From Mesaphorura yosii (Eukaryota; Arthropoda; Collembola; Poduromorpha; Tullbergiidae): 64,000 bases of DNA. Position 1 is the first letter of the stretch. Each line of letters opens with the position of its first letter. The notes below the pieces were generated by a model, which did not search any database, was not told the origin of the DNA, and saw nothing but the letters and a program-made list of their open reading frames with translations. This document shows, piece by piece, positions 35,701-50,700 of this stretch. Position numbers and translations under genes: made by a program. The stretch covers positions 49,853 through 113,852 of the forward strand of contig WIXG01000261.1 of assembly GCA_009869945.1 (NCBI GenBank). Direction: 5' to 3'.

Positions 35701-38700
35701 AAGCAGAATGAGAATTATGATACTTCGAGTGAGAGTACAACAATGCTAGACCTGATCCTTCCATTTAGCATTATTAGGCGGATTATTTACGCGGGCACGG
35801 AGACGAGATACTAGAAAAATGTTGACAAAGTGCATCTCAGTGCACAGTGAACATTGCTGCATCAATGCCATTTTATCTTTCTCTTTCGTTGATACATTTT
35901 GTTTAATTCTATTTGCGTACGGTTCATTTACTTTTAACAGTTTTAAAAGCAGAATGTGAATGTAAATACGCACGGTCCTAAGAGCCTTTTTTAAATGTTC
36001 GCTTTCAAGAACGACGTGTAATTTCACGGTCTGCTAATTTCTAATACCTTGTGCGAGAGGATTCAGTTTGAACCCTGCGACCGGTGAAATGTTAAAAGGT
36101 GCTCTCAGACTGAACAATTAGACATCATCAGCCAGACCAGTTCCGAGGCGAGCACGCTGCAATAGAAAGGTTTACTATTCCGTACAGGGCTTGATGCTTG
36201 TTTACTTAAAACCTGGAAAGGTGTCATGTAGATTAATATTAAATGATATTTCCTCTAACACCGAAGCAGATTAGCGTATCGCTGGTTCATCACCTCCGCA
36301 TTTGAAGTAGCAGCTTACTTTGTCCTCTAATGAAGTAATTTTGTTCAATTTCAACGCATATGGGATTAAGGTTGATGAGTGGAAATGGGTTTGAAATAAA
36401 TCCGAACGCATACATGATCACAGGCGCCAGCCAACCACTTCTAATTTGTTCAATTCGGCGAGTACGCTGAGCGAGGGCAAGCTACCGGGACGCCAATCAG
36501 CCGGGCAGGCGAACTCCCTGATCGCCCTGATGAGAACCGATAAAATGATCCAGACAATTAGATACGGAAACATTGCGAACGGGAATAACAAAGGAGTGTC
36601 CTTTCTAGTCACGTTACTCGCAGGACAGCATCAACAAAGGAGAGAGCGTCTCCCACTTCGACATGCAAATCCAGTAAATAAATACATTGATGAGCTTTCA
36701 TATCTGCAGCGTAATCATAAATAGTAATTATACGAATTGAATTGAAATTTCGTGCTCAATGCGTGCACGAATTAAGCACGAAATGCAAAATTCCCAACGT
36801 GATTGTCCATTACAATTATTAAGGTACCTTTCTCCGGTCGCGCAATAATGTATTCATGATTTCTCCTCCTTTGTGTTGAATTGAAGAAATGACACGCATT
36901 TTCATATATTACAAATCGCAATAATATCGAACAAATGAGAAAATAACGCGAGCGTGCTTCGTTCTAACAATGGAGCCTAATAGAGGGTTAGAGCGTACGC
37001 TTCCTTGTAATTTTTAGTCACGATTGTGCCGTTGTCTAAAGTAAGTAAATAATTTTAAATACGTTTAGTGGTTTGGGTGCCTGTGCCGTGATGTTATGTA
37101 AATTGTGTTCTACTTAGTGGTACGGCGTGTCGTTGCGTGACTGACTTTTTTTGTTGAGCTACGATGTTCCGCCGCCGTGCTTGGTTTCAATCGGGCCTTC
37201 GGTGTCCGATGCCCCACGTTGAACGCACTCAATAAATCCAATTTAAAAATTCGGAGCTTCGATCGTGGCTTAGGGACTTCAGTGTTCTACGCAACCGTCG
37301 TTGTGAAAGTACTTGGAGCAATAGAGACCAGACGAGCCAACAGAAAAAATTGTATCATTGAAGAGTGATACAAGAAAGACATTAAGTGAAGACAGGATAA
37401 TCATCATCACGAATTGAGAACTGAAGTTTTTGGCTCATTATCATGCTAAATATGCCGTTTAGAAGTGGTTGAGCTCATTTCTTTCATCGCATCAACTTTC
37501 TTCAACCACGATCTCCTGATATTCTTTATCTGATCTTGGTAGCACGAATAATCGTGATTATTATGATCTAGTAATTACATTTCAGCGTTACACACACTGT
37601 CTCTCTGTGCGGTAAACAAAGCACAAGTGTGGTGTGTCCAAACCTTCAAAGCAATATTCCAGTAATTTGTTTTGCTCGGGCGTCCGACACAACAGAACCC
37701 ACGCATAAAATTATAGCCTGTGAGAGCTCACGCGGCACGCGAAACTTTGTCCACATTAATCAGTACACGGCATCTTATTTTAATAAACCGTTGTCTCCTG
37801 CAATAAAAGCACGAATAGTTCACGCGTGCATCCTATCACCCATCTGGATTCAGGACATTTACTTTGCATGTCAATTTGTTGTTCATTTCGGGACGGCAGA
37901 GTGGGAAATTTATTATTTATTAAACGCCATTACATTAAGTAAACGGTGTTTTTTTTAGATAACAATTACGAATATTGTTTGTTGAATGCAATTGGTTTAA
38001 AATAAAGAGATCAAATTGTTGATAGCTTGAGTTGGAATGACACGGGGTTTGGAATTTTCCGGAACAAGCAATATGAACTGATACTTTCGCAAGGCATGTA
38101 TGCAACCCTTCCAAAATCCAGCCTACGCATTAAATCGAACGTTGATCGTTCGAATTGATCGTGCATTGAATTAAGCCGCTGAACTCATGAACGTTTTGCA
38201 TTATTACAGAGCATTCTGGAGATGATTCAAGAGACTACATTGTCACAGCCAAACTTCGTGCTGGCTCGGACTCCGACACATCGTCCGACTACGGTGGTGG
38301 CGACGGATTAGGAGGAATCCGGCTCAACAATGGGAAAACTAAGAACACTAATCTTCGCGGCGTACTTTCTCACCATCCGCATCAACATCCTCACGATCTA
38401 ATTGGACAAGGGCACGAGCCAAACCGTAGCGGGCAGCATTTGCCTCACGATATGAACGATGCTGACCTCATCGACGACGGAGATCGAAGCACCACGAGCG
38501 TATCGCCGGATCTGCAGGATCTGCCAGGCGGCGGCAGCACGACTGGAAGCAACGGCGGTGGAGAGGCGAAGAAAAAGCACCGCAGGAATCGAACAACATT
38601 CACGACATACCAACTTCACGAACTGGAACGTGCATTTGAGAAATCGCACTACCCCGATGTGTACAGCCGCGAAGAGCTCGCAATGAAAGTCAGTCTGCCC

Positions 38701-41700
38701 GAAGTTCGTGTGCAGGTAAACCAAATTCTCTTGAATTAAGATTAATGAGCATTTAATTACAGGCGTAATGATACATTACCGGACAATTATGAATCCAAAA
38801 GCAAAAGTCACCTGCCGCGTTTGTCACGCGTGTGATTATTCATTCGCTTAGTTATTTGCGTTGATTTGTAATTAAATCTGAGATAAGGGCATTACGCAAA
38901 TAATTACGCTGCACTGGAACCATTAATTAGAATCCTAATCAGAAATCAACCGAAGTGGTAAATAAGATCAGTGTGTTCTCGAATTCACGGAAAGCACGCG
39001 TTTCCACAAGGTCCATCATTGCACGAATTTCCTTCAGTGCACGTAAGGTGTTTTATTTTGCCGCTACTTAGTATTTACGTCTTTCTTTCTCCTGGCTATT
39101 GTCACCAATTATTTTCCCATAAAAGGTGGGGCTCGTAACATTTATTTCTATCTTATGCATCTAATTTGCGTCCATTTTGCGTTTGTTCATTTTATAGTCG
39201 TGTGCTACAAGTCGCAGTCACGAATTCACAAGTCGGGGCATAAATAAAAACGGAAGGAAAACTGCACGACGTGTGCTGAACCCGTGATTATAGTCATCTT
39301 CAATTTCTTGGACTAATGGATATGAATTTGATATATTAGTTGTCGCGTACATGTCACCCGTCTGCCTGCCTGCCAGCTCGAACGAAGTCCGAAGTCGGAA
39401 GAGATTTTCTAACTGAAATTACTGCAGATTAAGGAAAATAGTTGGCCTCCACTGTGCAATGTAGAAGCAGAGCCGTCCGACTAAGCGCTATAAGCCATGG
39501 GTTTAGGACAAACAGATTTCAATCGCACTCCGACCTGAATACATAATCGTGTTGCATATAGCTATACGCTATTCTATTCCCGCTATAAGCTATATGAATT
39601 ATTATTCAGATTTAATGAAAGGGTATAAAACATCTGTTTACTATTCATTTAGTTTCTCCAAAATCAGAAATCATGTGGAGTTTTTTATTTGTTGTTACCT
39701 TCTAGCAGCTACTGTGCTGTGCTGCACCGCTGTATGAGTTTAGTTTGGCGTGGTAGGCCGAATGAATAGTGGTAGTCATCGAGGGGGTAATTATTTTCCC
39801 TTTAAATTGTTCACTCGGTTTTCAAATGAGATTTGGCGTGTTGATAAAATTGTACATGGCAGTCGCCGTCCCATGTGTACTTTCACTTCACTTTACTGCT
39901 TTTCTTCGCTACGCTGTGCGAAGTGGAAACCTTGTATGCCATAACGAATAGCGGACAGAGCAGCATGCACCATGTACACATATCTTCACGTAATAATCAT
40001 GAATGATTATTGTAACGTTTTAATACTCCGAACTTTGTTATAACTTTATAGCGTGGCGTGGCACGACAGGGTAAAGTAAAAAAAGTAATATGAGTTTAAC
40101 TTTATTAATTAAAATTCCACATCCTCATGAGAAATTGTTTTTTATGTTCTTAGTCTCATGCACGGAGCACGCGGTGTGGCGTGGTGCGGGACCCCGCTCT
40201 GCGTCGTGATTTCATGCATGAATTCTTGAGCCCGGGTGCGGGTCATGAAAATATTACATTATGCATATCTGGCGGCTGGTGTTGGTGAACAAGTTGACCA
40301 TTAATTGTTCCCATTGTTTGGCCATTTAATACGTAAATAAATACATAATGTGTAAGTAATTAATGAACCCAAGAATGCGTGGATTAAGATTACGCTCTGC
40401 CTGCAAAATCTGCTTTGCGTGGATGGCTACTTTTAGTAGGCCTTCATACCACTGTGGTGCACGCTCATGCTCTTTCCTGCAAAGTTACATACTTATTTGT
40501 ACTTTCGAAAAATCAACTTTGCATTCTTATCTCAGTCCAGCGGAGGACGCGCACGCACGCGATGCAAACACAATGGGAGAGTGTCGATCGGAGCATGTAA
40601 TACTTCATGCATAAAAGCAAACGTCAACCGAATTGTTTTAATCCATTTGTTATTTCTACAATGCATGACAAAAGGAGTCTGGCTTCTGGCCTTTCTGGCT
40701 TCATTATTCTGAGTAATTGTAATAAATGCAGCGGTCAACGACGGACGGAGGTGATCCATCTCTCCCGCTAAACTGGCGTGAGGCAGAAAGAGAAATGCGG
40801 CCTGGCAAGTTATCTGCCTTTCTTTTCAAGCACTTTCCTCACATTTAATTTGAAAAGGAAGTTGGAACCCACAGCAAAAATTACAGTCTTCTAAATCAAT
40901 TTACTGTATGGAAATGCGCAACTTGATAGCATAAGAGCAAGGCTCACACGAGGCATTTGGTCACGCGGAAAGGGAAAGTAAATGTGATTATGAAAGAGTC
41001 GTGCACAACATGGTTTTCCAACTGAAACTGTAGAATTTCTTGTAATGGCTCACCTTTTGGTATTTTTTCTTTCTACTTCATAAATCTTTTTTGATTTGGC
41101 CTAATAAAACCTGCGCAACATAAATACATACGGCACGACAGGCGAGCGTATATTTTCTTGTGCTATGGCCTTTTCATGCATTTTCTTGGCATATAATTTA
41201 TGGCCAAATTAGACAGGAATTAATGCTGATTACTGATACCGAGGAAAAAGGTCAAATCTTATCTCTCGTTTACTTTGCAATTTTGGAAGATTGCACACAA
41301 GATTTGCAATTCGGAGTAAAGTGATTGCCGCGCTGGTTCAGAGTAGAGAGCATTGATCTCTGGAAAGCATGATTGCTGCTGTATGAGGTTAACTCAACGG
41401 GTGACGTCTCAAGCTTTATCGAACTTGATTCCTAAATATTATATACAGCCTAACTTTAATTACATAAAGTTTGTGGATTTCTTTCAACAATCTATCTTAA
41501 ACTGTTCAACTGCTTGTTTTGTACTCCGCTGGCCTGCCATACCAATAAAAGAAATCGGACATGCAAGCACGTGAGCTTTTCAATAACTTTGTCAGACTGA
41601 ATTGCATGCCTGCATTTCTCTTGTTTTCTAATTTGGAAAGTCATAAAGCTGGTTATTAAACAACGGTTACGCATGAATTGCGAGCATGTTTTATGGGGGT

Positions 41701-44700
41701 CTAAAGTGAATTTTGTATTTAATTTCATTTGTTTCATGTCTAATACTCGAATTATTATATTTATCCCTGATTACAAGTAAGCGTAATGGAATGATTTGTT
41801 ATTGAATCGGGAAACTGCATCGCGTGCTAAAAGTTTTGTAGAAGAAATCGCATTCAATTTACTCGGAGATGCTTGATTGAGATTTTACATGTTGTCCAAT
41901 ATACCCAAGCAGCCCTGAAATATTTTCACTCACATAGCGTTTGCCGCACAAGAGGGGAAAGGCAAGGGAGTCGAAGTATTTGTGGGCATTCCAATCATCT
42001 TTCATTTTCCGTCTCATTACCCACTAATTATCATAGCTTTATACTAGATAATCTCTGTCTTACTAATAGTAAGAATTGGAGGTAATAAAGCAACACAATA
42101 GAGCAGCCTTTCCTGTCCAATTTCTTTGATAGTTTAGTTGGAAGAAGAAACAACTAAACAATTTTATTGGTGGTTAGTAGCACACACAAAGTGAAAGCTC
42201 TCAAACGAAGTGAAAGTAAAAAAACGGAGGGGCTGACGAACAAGATGCGAGGCGAAATAACATTTGTGTCTGCAACTTGGTTTAGAAGTGAAGCGAGGCA
42301 GGAGCAAACAGTTGGTCCATTTCCCACACTTATTGGAAAGTAAATGGGATGATGAAGTGGATGAAGATGATGATCGCAGTTTTGGAGCATTTTTGTTCTC
42401 ACTCCATTACCATTTACCACATGAAAAAATTTGACAAGAGCTTTGCCCATGCGGTGGGTAATGCAGCGTTATTCGTTTTATAACTCCGTAATACATTTAT
42501 CTCTTCACGCGAGGCTTTTCAAGTACTTGAGCAGACGTTAAGCATTATAACTGCAGTGAATGCTTCACAAGCACGAATGAAGTTATTAAGCATTCCAATA
42601 CACAACGATTCACCATTCTCGCTCAGTTAACGTACATGTGGTATCAGGAAATGGATCATGTCTTCTGATCTTGATCTGGATCATCAGCAAGATTCTCACG
42701 AAAAATTACACGATCTTTCAAGACAACGACTTCCAATTCTCCCTTCCGCGTGTTCACGAAGGAAATTCTATTTTCCTTCCTCAGACAACTTTCCAAGCAC
42801 TGTGAAAAAATTGATGAGTTGAAAGAAGTTGCGGTAATAGAATTGTCCAAGACTAAGCCGAGCCATTTGCAGAGAGTTGGAAGCATAATAGGAAAATGGA
42901 TACGATAACACTTGGTAGCTCGATTACGAGATTACTACTACGAGATGATGATCCTCATCATGATTATGTTTAGTGGCAATAAAAAATGTAGTGCGTGATT
43001 ATGGAGGATTAAGGTATCAGAAATATTCCAGTGTAGATGTAAAGGGGCCTGCGTCTCAATTGTTGGGTTGGGTCTCATGCTAGCGTAATCCACTGTATTT
43101 CAAATGCAATTTAAAATCTAAAGCCTATGAGCAAAAAATATAAATTGGAAATTATAAAATTTAGTTTAACGAGAATTTTCCAGGTTCATTATCAAAATTT
43201 TACTCGCTTACAAGTTTTCCAATTCAATTTACGGTACCGCCTGAATGGAGAAAGCAATCCTGAATTTTTTAAAGTCATTTGTCACTTTGTGCGCTAAACT
43301 TCATTATTTGAGTGTTTAGGCTTGTTTGTCGCGAGTTCGCTTGTCATCGAATTTGTTCCAAGAATTCAATTTATTTTTATGCCTAATGGCTTTGTTTCCC
43401 CGCTTTTAATAAAGTACCTTGCCCTGATGTATTAAAGTTTAATATTAAAGTGTAAGCGCTTTGAAGGCGGCGCCCCATGCTAAGGTTTTCGCTGAGTCGA
43501 AGGCGTGTCGGAGAAAGTAGGCAATAGGCTCTACTTGCAACGCAATACGTGACAAAAAGCCGCTGTAAATAGGCTTGAATCGAAATCTTTCAGCGACAGT
43601 TTGAAACAAAATTTGAAGTCGTAATTCAAAGGAGAGCTCCAAAAACCTAGGGTATGATTTTAGTCTTGCAAGACAGTAATTTAATAATGGCTTATAATTG
43701 CGAAATGTCCAAGTACGTATTCCATACATTTTTCAATCATAATTTGATTGTTAATGCAGTTAAAGTTTAATTACTCAACCAGGTCTTTCCTAGGAATAAC
43801 GAATTCTCAAATTGCAATATTGCAATCCTTTAGAGGTGAGAATAAATCCAGTTTGGACGTCTCTGATGACATTTACTTATTACGTGAATTAATTATTCAC
43901 TTAGGGCGCAGGTCATCTAGTGACGAAGAGCTGGAATAAGAGTGAGAAATAGGTACATTGTTTAAAGGACCTGGTGTCCTGGCAGAACTCCATGAGAAGA
44001 GATAGAAATAGAAATCAAAGTAACTACTATTACACGTGAAATGAGATTAACACAGCACGAAGTTAATTAACTATTTTATAATCCTATCTTCTTCCTTCTA
44101 TGTCTAATTAAAAGCAGCTCTTCTACGTCGGCCTCAACACTTGACTCGACTACGCGCAGGCTGAGGCAGTGAGTCAGGAACTTGTTACTTTTGATTGAGT
44201 TTAAGCTTGTGATGACAACGTACGCGGTAATTAATTTAGAATTGCGAGTGCCTGCGCTGCACTACTGGTGGAAGAGAAAATGGTTCAGTAATTACTCTTT
44301 CTTAATTAATCTCGTCGCTACAAATATGAATTCACGCCACGCTTAAAGCTTTAGCTCATAAGTCAATTATAAATGGGAGGATGCGAATGTGAAAGGCTTT
44401 GCAGCAACAATTATGAATTATAATTTTTGCGACTTGACTGGACTTGAGTGATATATGCGTAAATTCAAATCAAATTGGTTAATGAAAAGTTAAGACTTTC
44501 AAATGAAATTAGGAAGTTCCTGCCCTGAAGCAATTTTAGGAAGAGATGAATAGGAATTTAGTTGCAGTAAATCTCCGGAGTTGAATAGGATCTCATTCGT
44601 TGTCTGGCTTTGCCGTGTCGGTGCCCATTGACTGATTCTGATCTTTCTAATGGTTTGTTTGGTGAATTTGGCTCCATTCTAAATAAGAACTAAAGTGTAT

Positions 44701-47700
44701 CGTATATTTCTTTGGTCATTGTCATGAGTGTGATAGAGATCATGAAACTCAAGTACACAAATGTTGACAAGAGAAATCCGCAATAATTTAACGATTAGTT
44801 TTCATGTTTGTAATCTGTCGCTCCATTACTCGAGAACGAGACGAAATGTCGGTGGACGATCACTCAATATTCTCATACCTTGCCTCAATTTCTGTCCCAA
44901 TGATCCAGGCCTAGGGGACCTCTCGGTATGTAGGCTTTTGTTACTTGATACGATTTGCAGATGCCTTTATGCAAACCGACCATTACCACAGAGGGACAAA
45001 CAAAACCGTGTCATTTTGAACGCACTGCTGCTGATGTTTCAGTAAATTGAGATAAAACTGTGGCCAACAGTCATCAATCTAATGTATTAGAAGCAAAAGC
45101 ATAAAGTCCGTTTGATATTTGCCAATTTAATTACAAGACGGACGGCAGAGCGGAAAAGGCATAGGCTAGCAAGCACGCATTTCATTAGGATAAACGGTCC
45201 GATCAGTCGATAGTACTTGGTTTGGTTTCTCCGGATTAGTCCACAAAAATCTGCTGAACACTTTCTTGATCATTCCGATAAGAGGAGACTGACATCGCCA
45301 TGCACACACACACACAATAATGTTACCGGCAGCAGAGCAGAAGATTCGAGTGAGATATGCGATATTGAATAGAAACGCACTTGGAAAGGTCTTATCCATT
45401 ACTTAATCAGTAGTAGTCAATCAGTAGCTTCTGAAAAAGCTGTAATGGTCGAAGTGCGCAGATGGATTAAGACCAGGACGACGAGCTGAGTGTATGATCT
45501 TCATGTACCGTGCTTCCAGATACACTTACGGCACGGCGACGGCGGGGATGTAATTCTATTTTTATTGTACGAGGCACTACTAATACGTCATGTACCATTG
45601 TACTGCCGTTGCATTGTTGTTTGTTACGATGAAAAGGGCTTCTAGGTACTTTTTTATGAAAGAGCGCAATAATGCATTATTGCTGGCACCCCTGCCGAGA
45701 GGCGGTGTTCCTTTATAAATCTTCTCCTAATTGCCCTAATAGATTATAATTAAAGAGCTCTTTGATGATTTTGGAGGTGGAGCTTTTTCATACCGTTTGC
45801 CAAACGCGTTTACTAACCGTGCCTGTTTTTGTGCGGAATGGGCATTTGGGGCCTTTCTTCCTTTTTTACTTTGGTAATTACATTTGCATTATGATTTAGA
45901 GGATGCAGGATGTTAAAGAATTAATTAACTCGTGTGGGATGAATGAAATGTAATTAAGTACATTGCGAAGAGCATCCGTCTGGTCAGCTTACTTGAGCAC
46001 ACACACATCACGAGCGACGTGCGTAATGGCAGAAGAGCGATTTGGCGAGCACGAAGGTAGCGATAATCGCTGATGTGGGTGGAGGGCTGTAATTTAGTTC
46101 TCGGACATTCGAGCTGAACTATAAATCCATTAAATGGTGGAATGCCTCTTGTCGATTCTAATCTCTGAAATGATGAATGTAATTGCAAGTAATTGAGTGA
46201 GAGTGGCGCAAAGTAAAGCGTGTTTTTGCAGTGACATGATGGTCTGGCTCCATGTCCGGTCGTGTTGGCGTGGCGCAATGGACTACTTCTGCTTCGAACT
46301 GCCAGGCATAGTCTGCCTCTATCCATCAATCGCCGTTTCTTTACTGAGATTGCAATTTGTGGTTCTTGATTTTAAAGTGCGCGAAGGAGTCGCACTTCAA
46401 AATGCAACGCGTTCTTATCTGCCTAATAATAAGCGTCAATAATACGAGAAGGTAAATAAAAAATAAATGTTATGTCAGACACACATTAGGATCTATTAGC
46501 GGACTTAATTCGTCTCAAGTCAAATAGATATGTATCAATCAGTCCGTTGTGATTATGACGTAATTTCTTCATCTTCACTTCAAAATTTCAACTTGCATTA
46601 TTATTTACTGCCTACCAGTCCGGTTTTGTATTTTGTGCTCCTGAGTCCCTCGTCCTTATCTCGCAGCACTGTCGACGTCGACGTAATGAACGTACACTTT
46701 TGTTAATGACTTGTGAGCCTTGATTGGTTTGATAGACTCTGACATGTGATTGAATTTTTAATAAAAATGTTTAGCCGAACGAAGTGCTGCAATTTAAAAC
46801 CCGGCCGCTTCGCATCGTACATCGATTCAATTAGATCTCAATGCCTCAGCCTCGTTAGCGGGCCTGCACGGAGTAAATTGAATCACTTTTTATCTCAGCT
46901 CGCTTCTTTCTCGGAAGGCAATAGCAGATAAAGACGTTAACGATGGCTGCAACAAATACAAAGTGATTGAACTCGGCGGACGAACGATGAACAAATTTGA
47001 AGAAAATTAGATAATAACCTCGCACTGCCAACACGTAACGAGTGGCCAAAGTGCCACAGCGCTGGTCAGAAAAATGATGAGACAGACCATTCAGAAACGG
47101 GACGAGACCTGTTAATAATAATTGCATTGATGGAAAAGCTTTTATGATTTTTACACACTCAAAGTCAGGGGCAAAGAGGGAGGAGAATGAACTACTTTGG
47201 CAGTCGAGGTGACTTTGTTCCTGCCTGGCTTGTAACAATGCAGAAAATAAATGCCAGACTGATTTCACTGGAAGCCACAATACACTCGGTTGCCTCGCAG
47301 TGATTTCTTGCAAGATAATCTGCCAAATTATTACAATAGATTCGTGTTATTGTTATAAATTAGTAATGAAGTTGAACGCTGAGTCTTAAGTGCGCTCAGA
47401 CTGCATTCCACACACTTCATCATGTCATATAATTATTAAAATTATCTTTCTGAATCCACGCATGCATCTGTTATCCACTACGTGCCGCGCAGCTTAGCAA
47501 GTGCGAAGTCACGTCAAGAAGCAGGTAGCTAGATAAAAGACTTAATTGACTTCTCTGATCATACAGACCGAGCAGAAACTGAACACATCATCCAATCAAA
47601 TATTGAAATGCTCTTGCAATTGAAATGTCAGAAGTCAGACGGGCTCATCAATGCAATAGTTTACATATTTTTGCAACCTGAATTGTGGCAATTAATTAAT

Positions 47701-50700
47701 GTTATTTACATTGAAGCCTGATGCTGCAAATTACACTTTTCAATGATATCCTGCATTTCTTTTTGCATTCGCTCTGACAGACGTCTATCAAATCTAGTTT
47801 CAGCCCACTGTATCCATTCCGCCTACCAAGTAATTATTTTCTTTAAAATTTCCGAAAGTAATTATAGGGAGCGTAGATAACGCAGAGTATTTTACGATTC
47901 GATGGATCTTTGCAAGCCGTCCTGTTTATAACTATTTAATTTGATTTTTACTACCTTTTTATCATCTTTACACTCTAATAAGCAGTAAATGGATGAATAG
48001 GGACATTCAGGTGGGCTAATTTCCAAGTCGGCAACGTATAAGGGTAGCAGTTGTGCAATAAATAATTCTATTACCTCCACGAACTCTTTCTTTCCTCCTC
48101 CAATACAGACAGACGGCGGCTGACGGACGGGTTTCAATAAAGAGTTGAGCGTAGGTACGGAACACATATTTTGTTCACAAGTGTTTGCCTTGTTGCTCCT
48201 GTTTGATAAAGCACGCCGAAATTACAAATGTGAGAATCTCAAATTATGCCTTCTATTATCAGCATCATAATCATAATTTATGAATGATATTTTTATAACA
48301 GGAGATCCTTCATATTCATTGTTGATGTCTCGTGAGGCTTGAAAATTGCCTTTCTCCTAATTCTATTTTGAACGAATTATTATTGTGTTTTGATGCTTTT
48401 TATTATGCTCAGACGTCTTTACCTGGGCTGGCCTTTGTGTCGAGCACTTGAATATTCTCGCTGATGCACCGCGCTCATTCAATTACCTTTCAAAGTGGGA
48501 GGTTTTCCTATCACTTTTATTACGGAGTTCTATGTGCTGGCGTTTCTGAATTGGTCGGATTTAGATGGTGTTGTGAGATGTTGCATAATAATCCAATTTA
48601 TGGCTATTATCGCTTTGTACTGGAGCATCCCGTGAAATATGAATTTGTCGAAGAAAACATGATCCTCCGTCGTACGAAAAATTTTACCCTTTTTACGCCT
48701 TGCGTTGCAAGGCAGTATATTTCATATTTTTGTAATATGATTACAGCTGAACATTTGCACACTGAATTGCACCGGAAATCTTTTGAGAAAGGCACATTTC
48801 CTCTTCTTTGCTCAAGAACTTTTGCTTCTGCCCAAAGAGTTCACACTTGCAGACCTCATAAGAATCGCGCAGGCAAATAAACTTTATAGGAACTTACAAT
48901 TGAATCCGGTTTTATACTTCATGCTGTGTTCTTAACGTGGTAATTATGTACACATCCCCTGCAAATTGCGCGAATTTGCGCAGGGTTATTAATAACAAGG
49001 AATCCAAGCGCGAAATACACATTTGAAGAGAGATTTAATCACATAATTATTTTCAACACTTAACACTTCCATAACTTTTTGAGTTTGACAAGTTCGCCCT
49101 TTCAATATTAATTCATCATCCATTCATCAGGAAATCAAACTTGCAAAAATCAAAATTACTTCATTCTGAAGAAGAAATTCAATTAAATTTATTGCCTTCA
49201 TTTTATAATTACTTCGCAAGCTTAAAGCCATAGTTCAAAACTTTTATTCTTCCAGGAAAATTAGTTTCGAAGAAAATTATGGATAGAATGGCGGCAGAGC
49301 TGAAATAAGAAAATTTAAAGGACGAAATTAATTACCTGTGGAGAAAAAATGAGTCCAACTTCATTTCCAGTGTCTTGGTTCATTTTGTCGTCAGCGTTCA
49401 GAAAAGTCTGAACGATCTTAATTTCTTTCTTTCTGCTCATGGTCCCTGCCCTTTGTGCATGGCTTTAGAATCAGAAAAGCGGAAACTGCGCGTGGAAAAG
49501 TGTTTGTCATAATATTAACCGAAAGTCAGAAGACGGGCGCGGTTTACGCTGGAGTCCCATCGCTTTCGCTTTCAAAAAGGAAAATTTCGTGCTTTTTATT
49601 TTTATTTCAATAACCTGCTGGTTTCTTCCTCCGCCCAACCTTTTAACTTCTTCTGGCCTGCTGGAGTTCCAGTGCCTGATTCGAACGTGTGTAATAGACT
49701 GTTTTCGACTTGATCATCCATCCAGCCATTGCCGTTTCTAAAACTTTTGCCTTCATATTTTTTAAATCTAATCGCCAAGTCCACAAAGTGCTTCTTGTTT
49801 TCGGCAAAAGTGAAAAAAGTTCACTCAATTTCGCACTTTTCCTTCCTTCCTTCCTGTGCTTCTACTACTCTTTATCCGACGCAAATTGGATAATGGTCTC
49901 ATATTTTTATTGCAGCGCTGCATTTTGCCGTGATTTTTAAATTTGATTCATATGTAATTTTTACGGATAGACGAAAGACATATTTTCCACTTCAGCTACG
50001 CCTTGCTCTTTACAGGACTTCTGACAAGCAGTTCGGTACCTACAAAATGTGACAATGAGCTGCAATTACGGTTCTATTCACTTCAAATTTTCTCTTATGC
50101 AGCCGTAATGCAATCACCGGGCAAATGGGATGACAAGCCTAATAATAACAACGAAGTGGGAAGTTTTGGAACATATTTGCTCCACTAAAGCTTTAAACAT
50201 GAAGAAAGTTTATTCTGATGAAACTCATGTATTTGCACCGAACTAATTTTCTCTTCTTGATTTTTGGTGAGAAATTCCAAATTTGAGTTTCGCCGTTGCC
50301 AAACTGGCAATTTTTGTGCTTGAAGTCATGATTTTAGAATACTTTCACTGATAATAAATTTTGCATATTGTAATACAAGTAGTCAAAATGTTCATGTACA
50401 GCAACGTCCCTGTCAGGCAGAAACTGGATTACGACGAAATTGAATTAACTCAGCAAGAGCGGATCGTGAGCACGAAAGAATGAAATTTTCCTGCGATTAT
50501 CCTCTTTGTTGGAAAATACAATAATGGAAAAAATAAACAAGAATCAAAATTGAGCGCATTTTCCCACTTAACTGGCGATTTAACACTCTAACGAGCGAAT
50601 TTTATCCGAATCCAGTAAAAAATGAAACAATAATGGACTCACAATTTTTATCTCATTTGACAGGAATAACGCAAGTTTTTTCGTTTATAAAATCATAACT

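Noticed and set aside
46855-47313. 152-codon minus-strand frame in Rx intron 2
   Set aside because: No domain, no splice context and mixed composition. A frame of this size can arise by chance in 12 kb; transcripts would be needed.
48464-48880. 138-codon plus-strand frame in Rx intron 2
   Set aside because: No recognisable family or signal; treated as chance.
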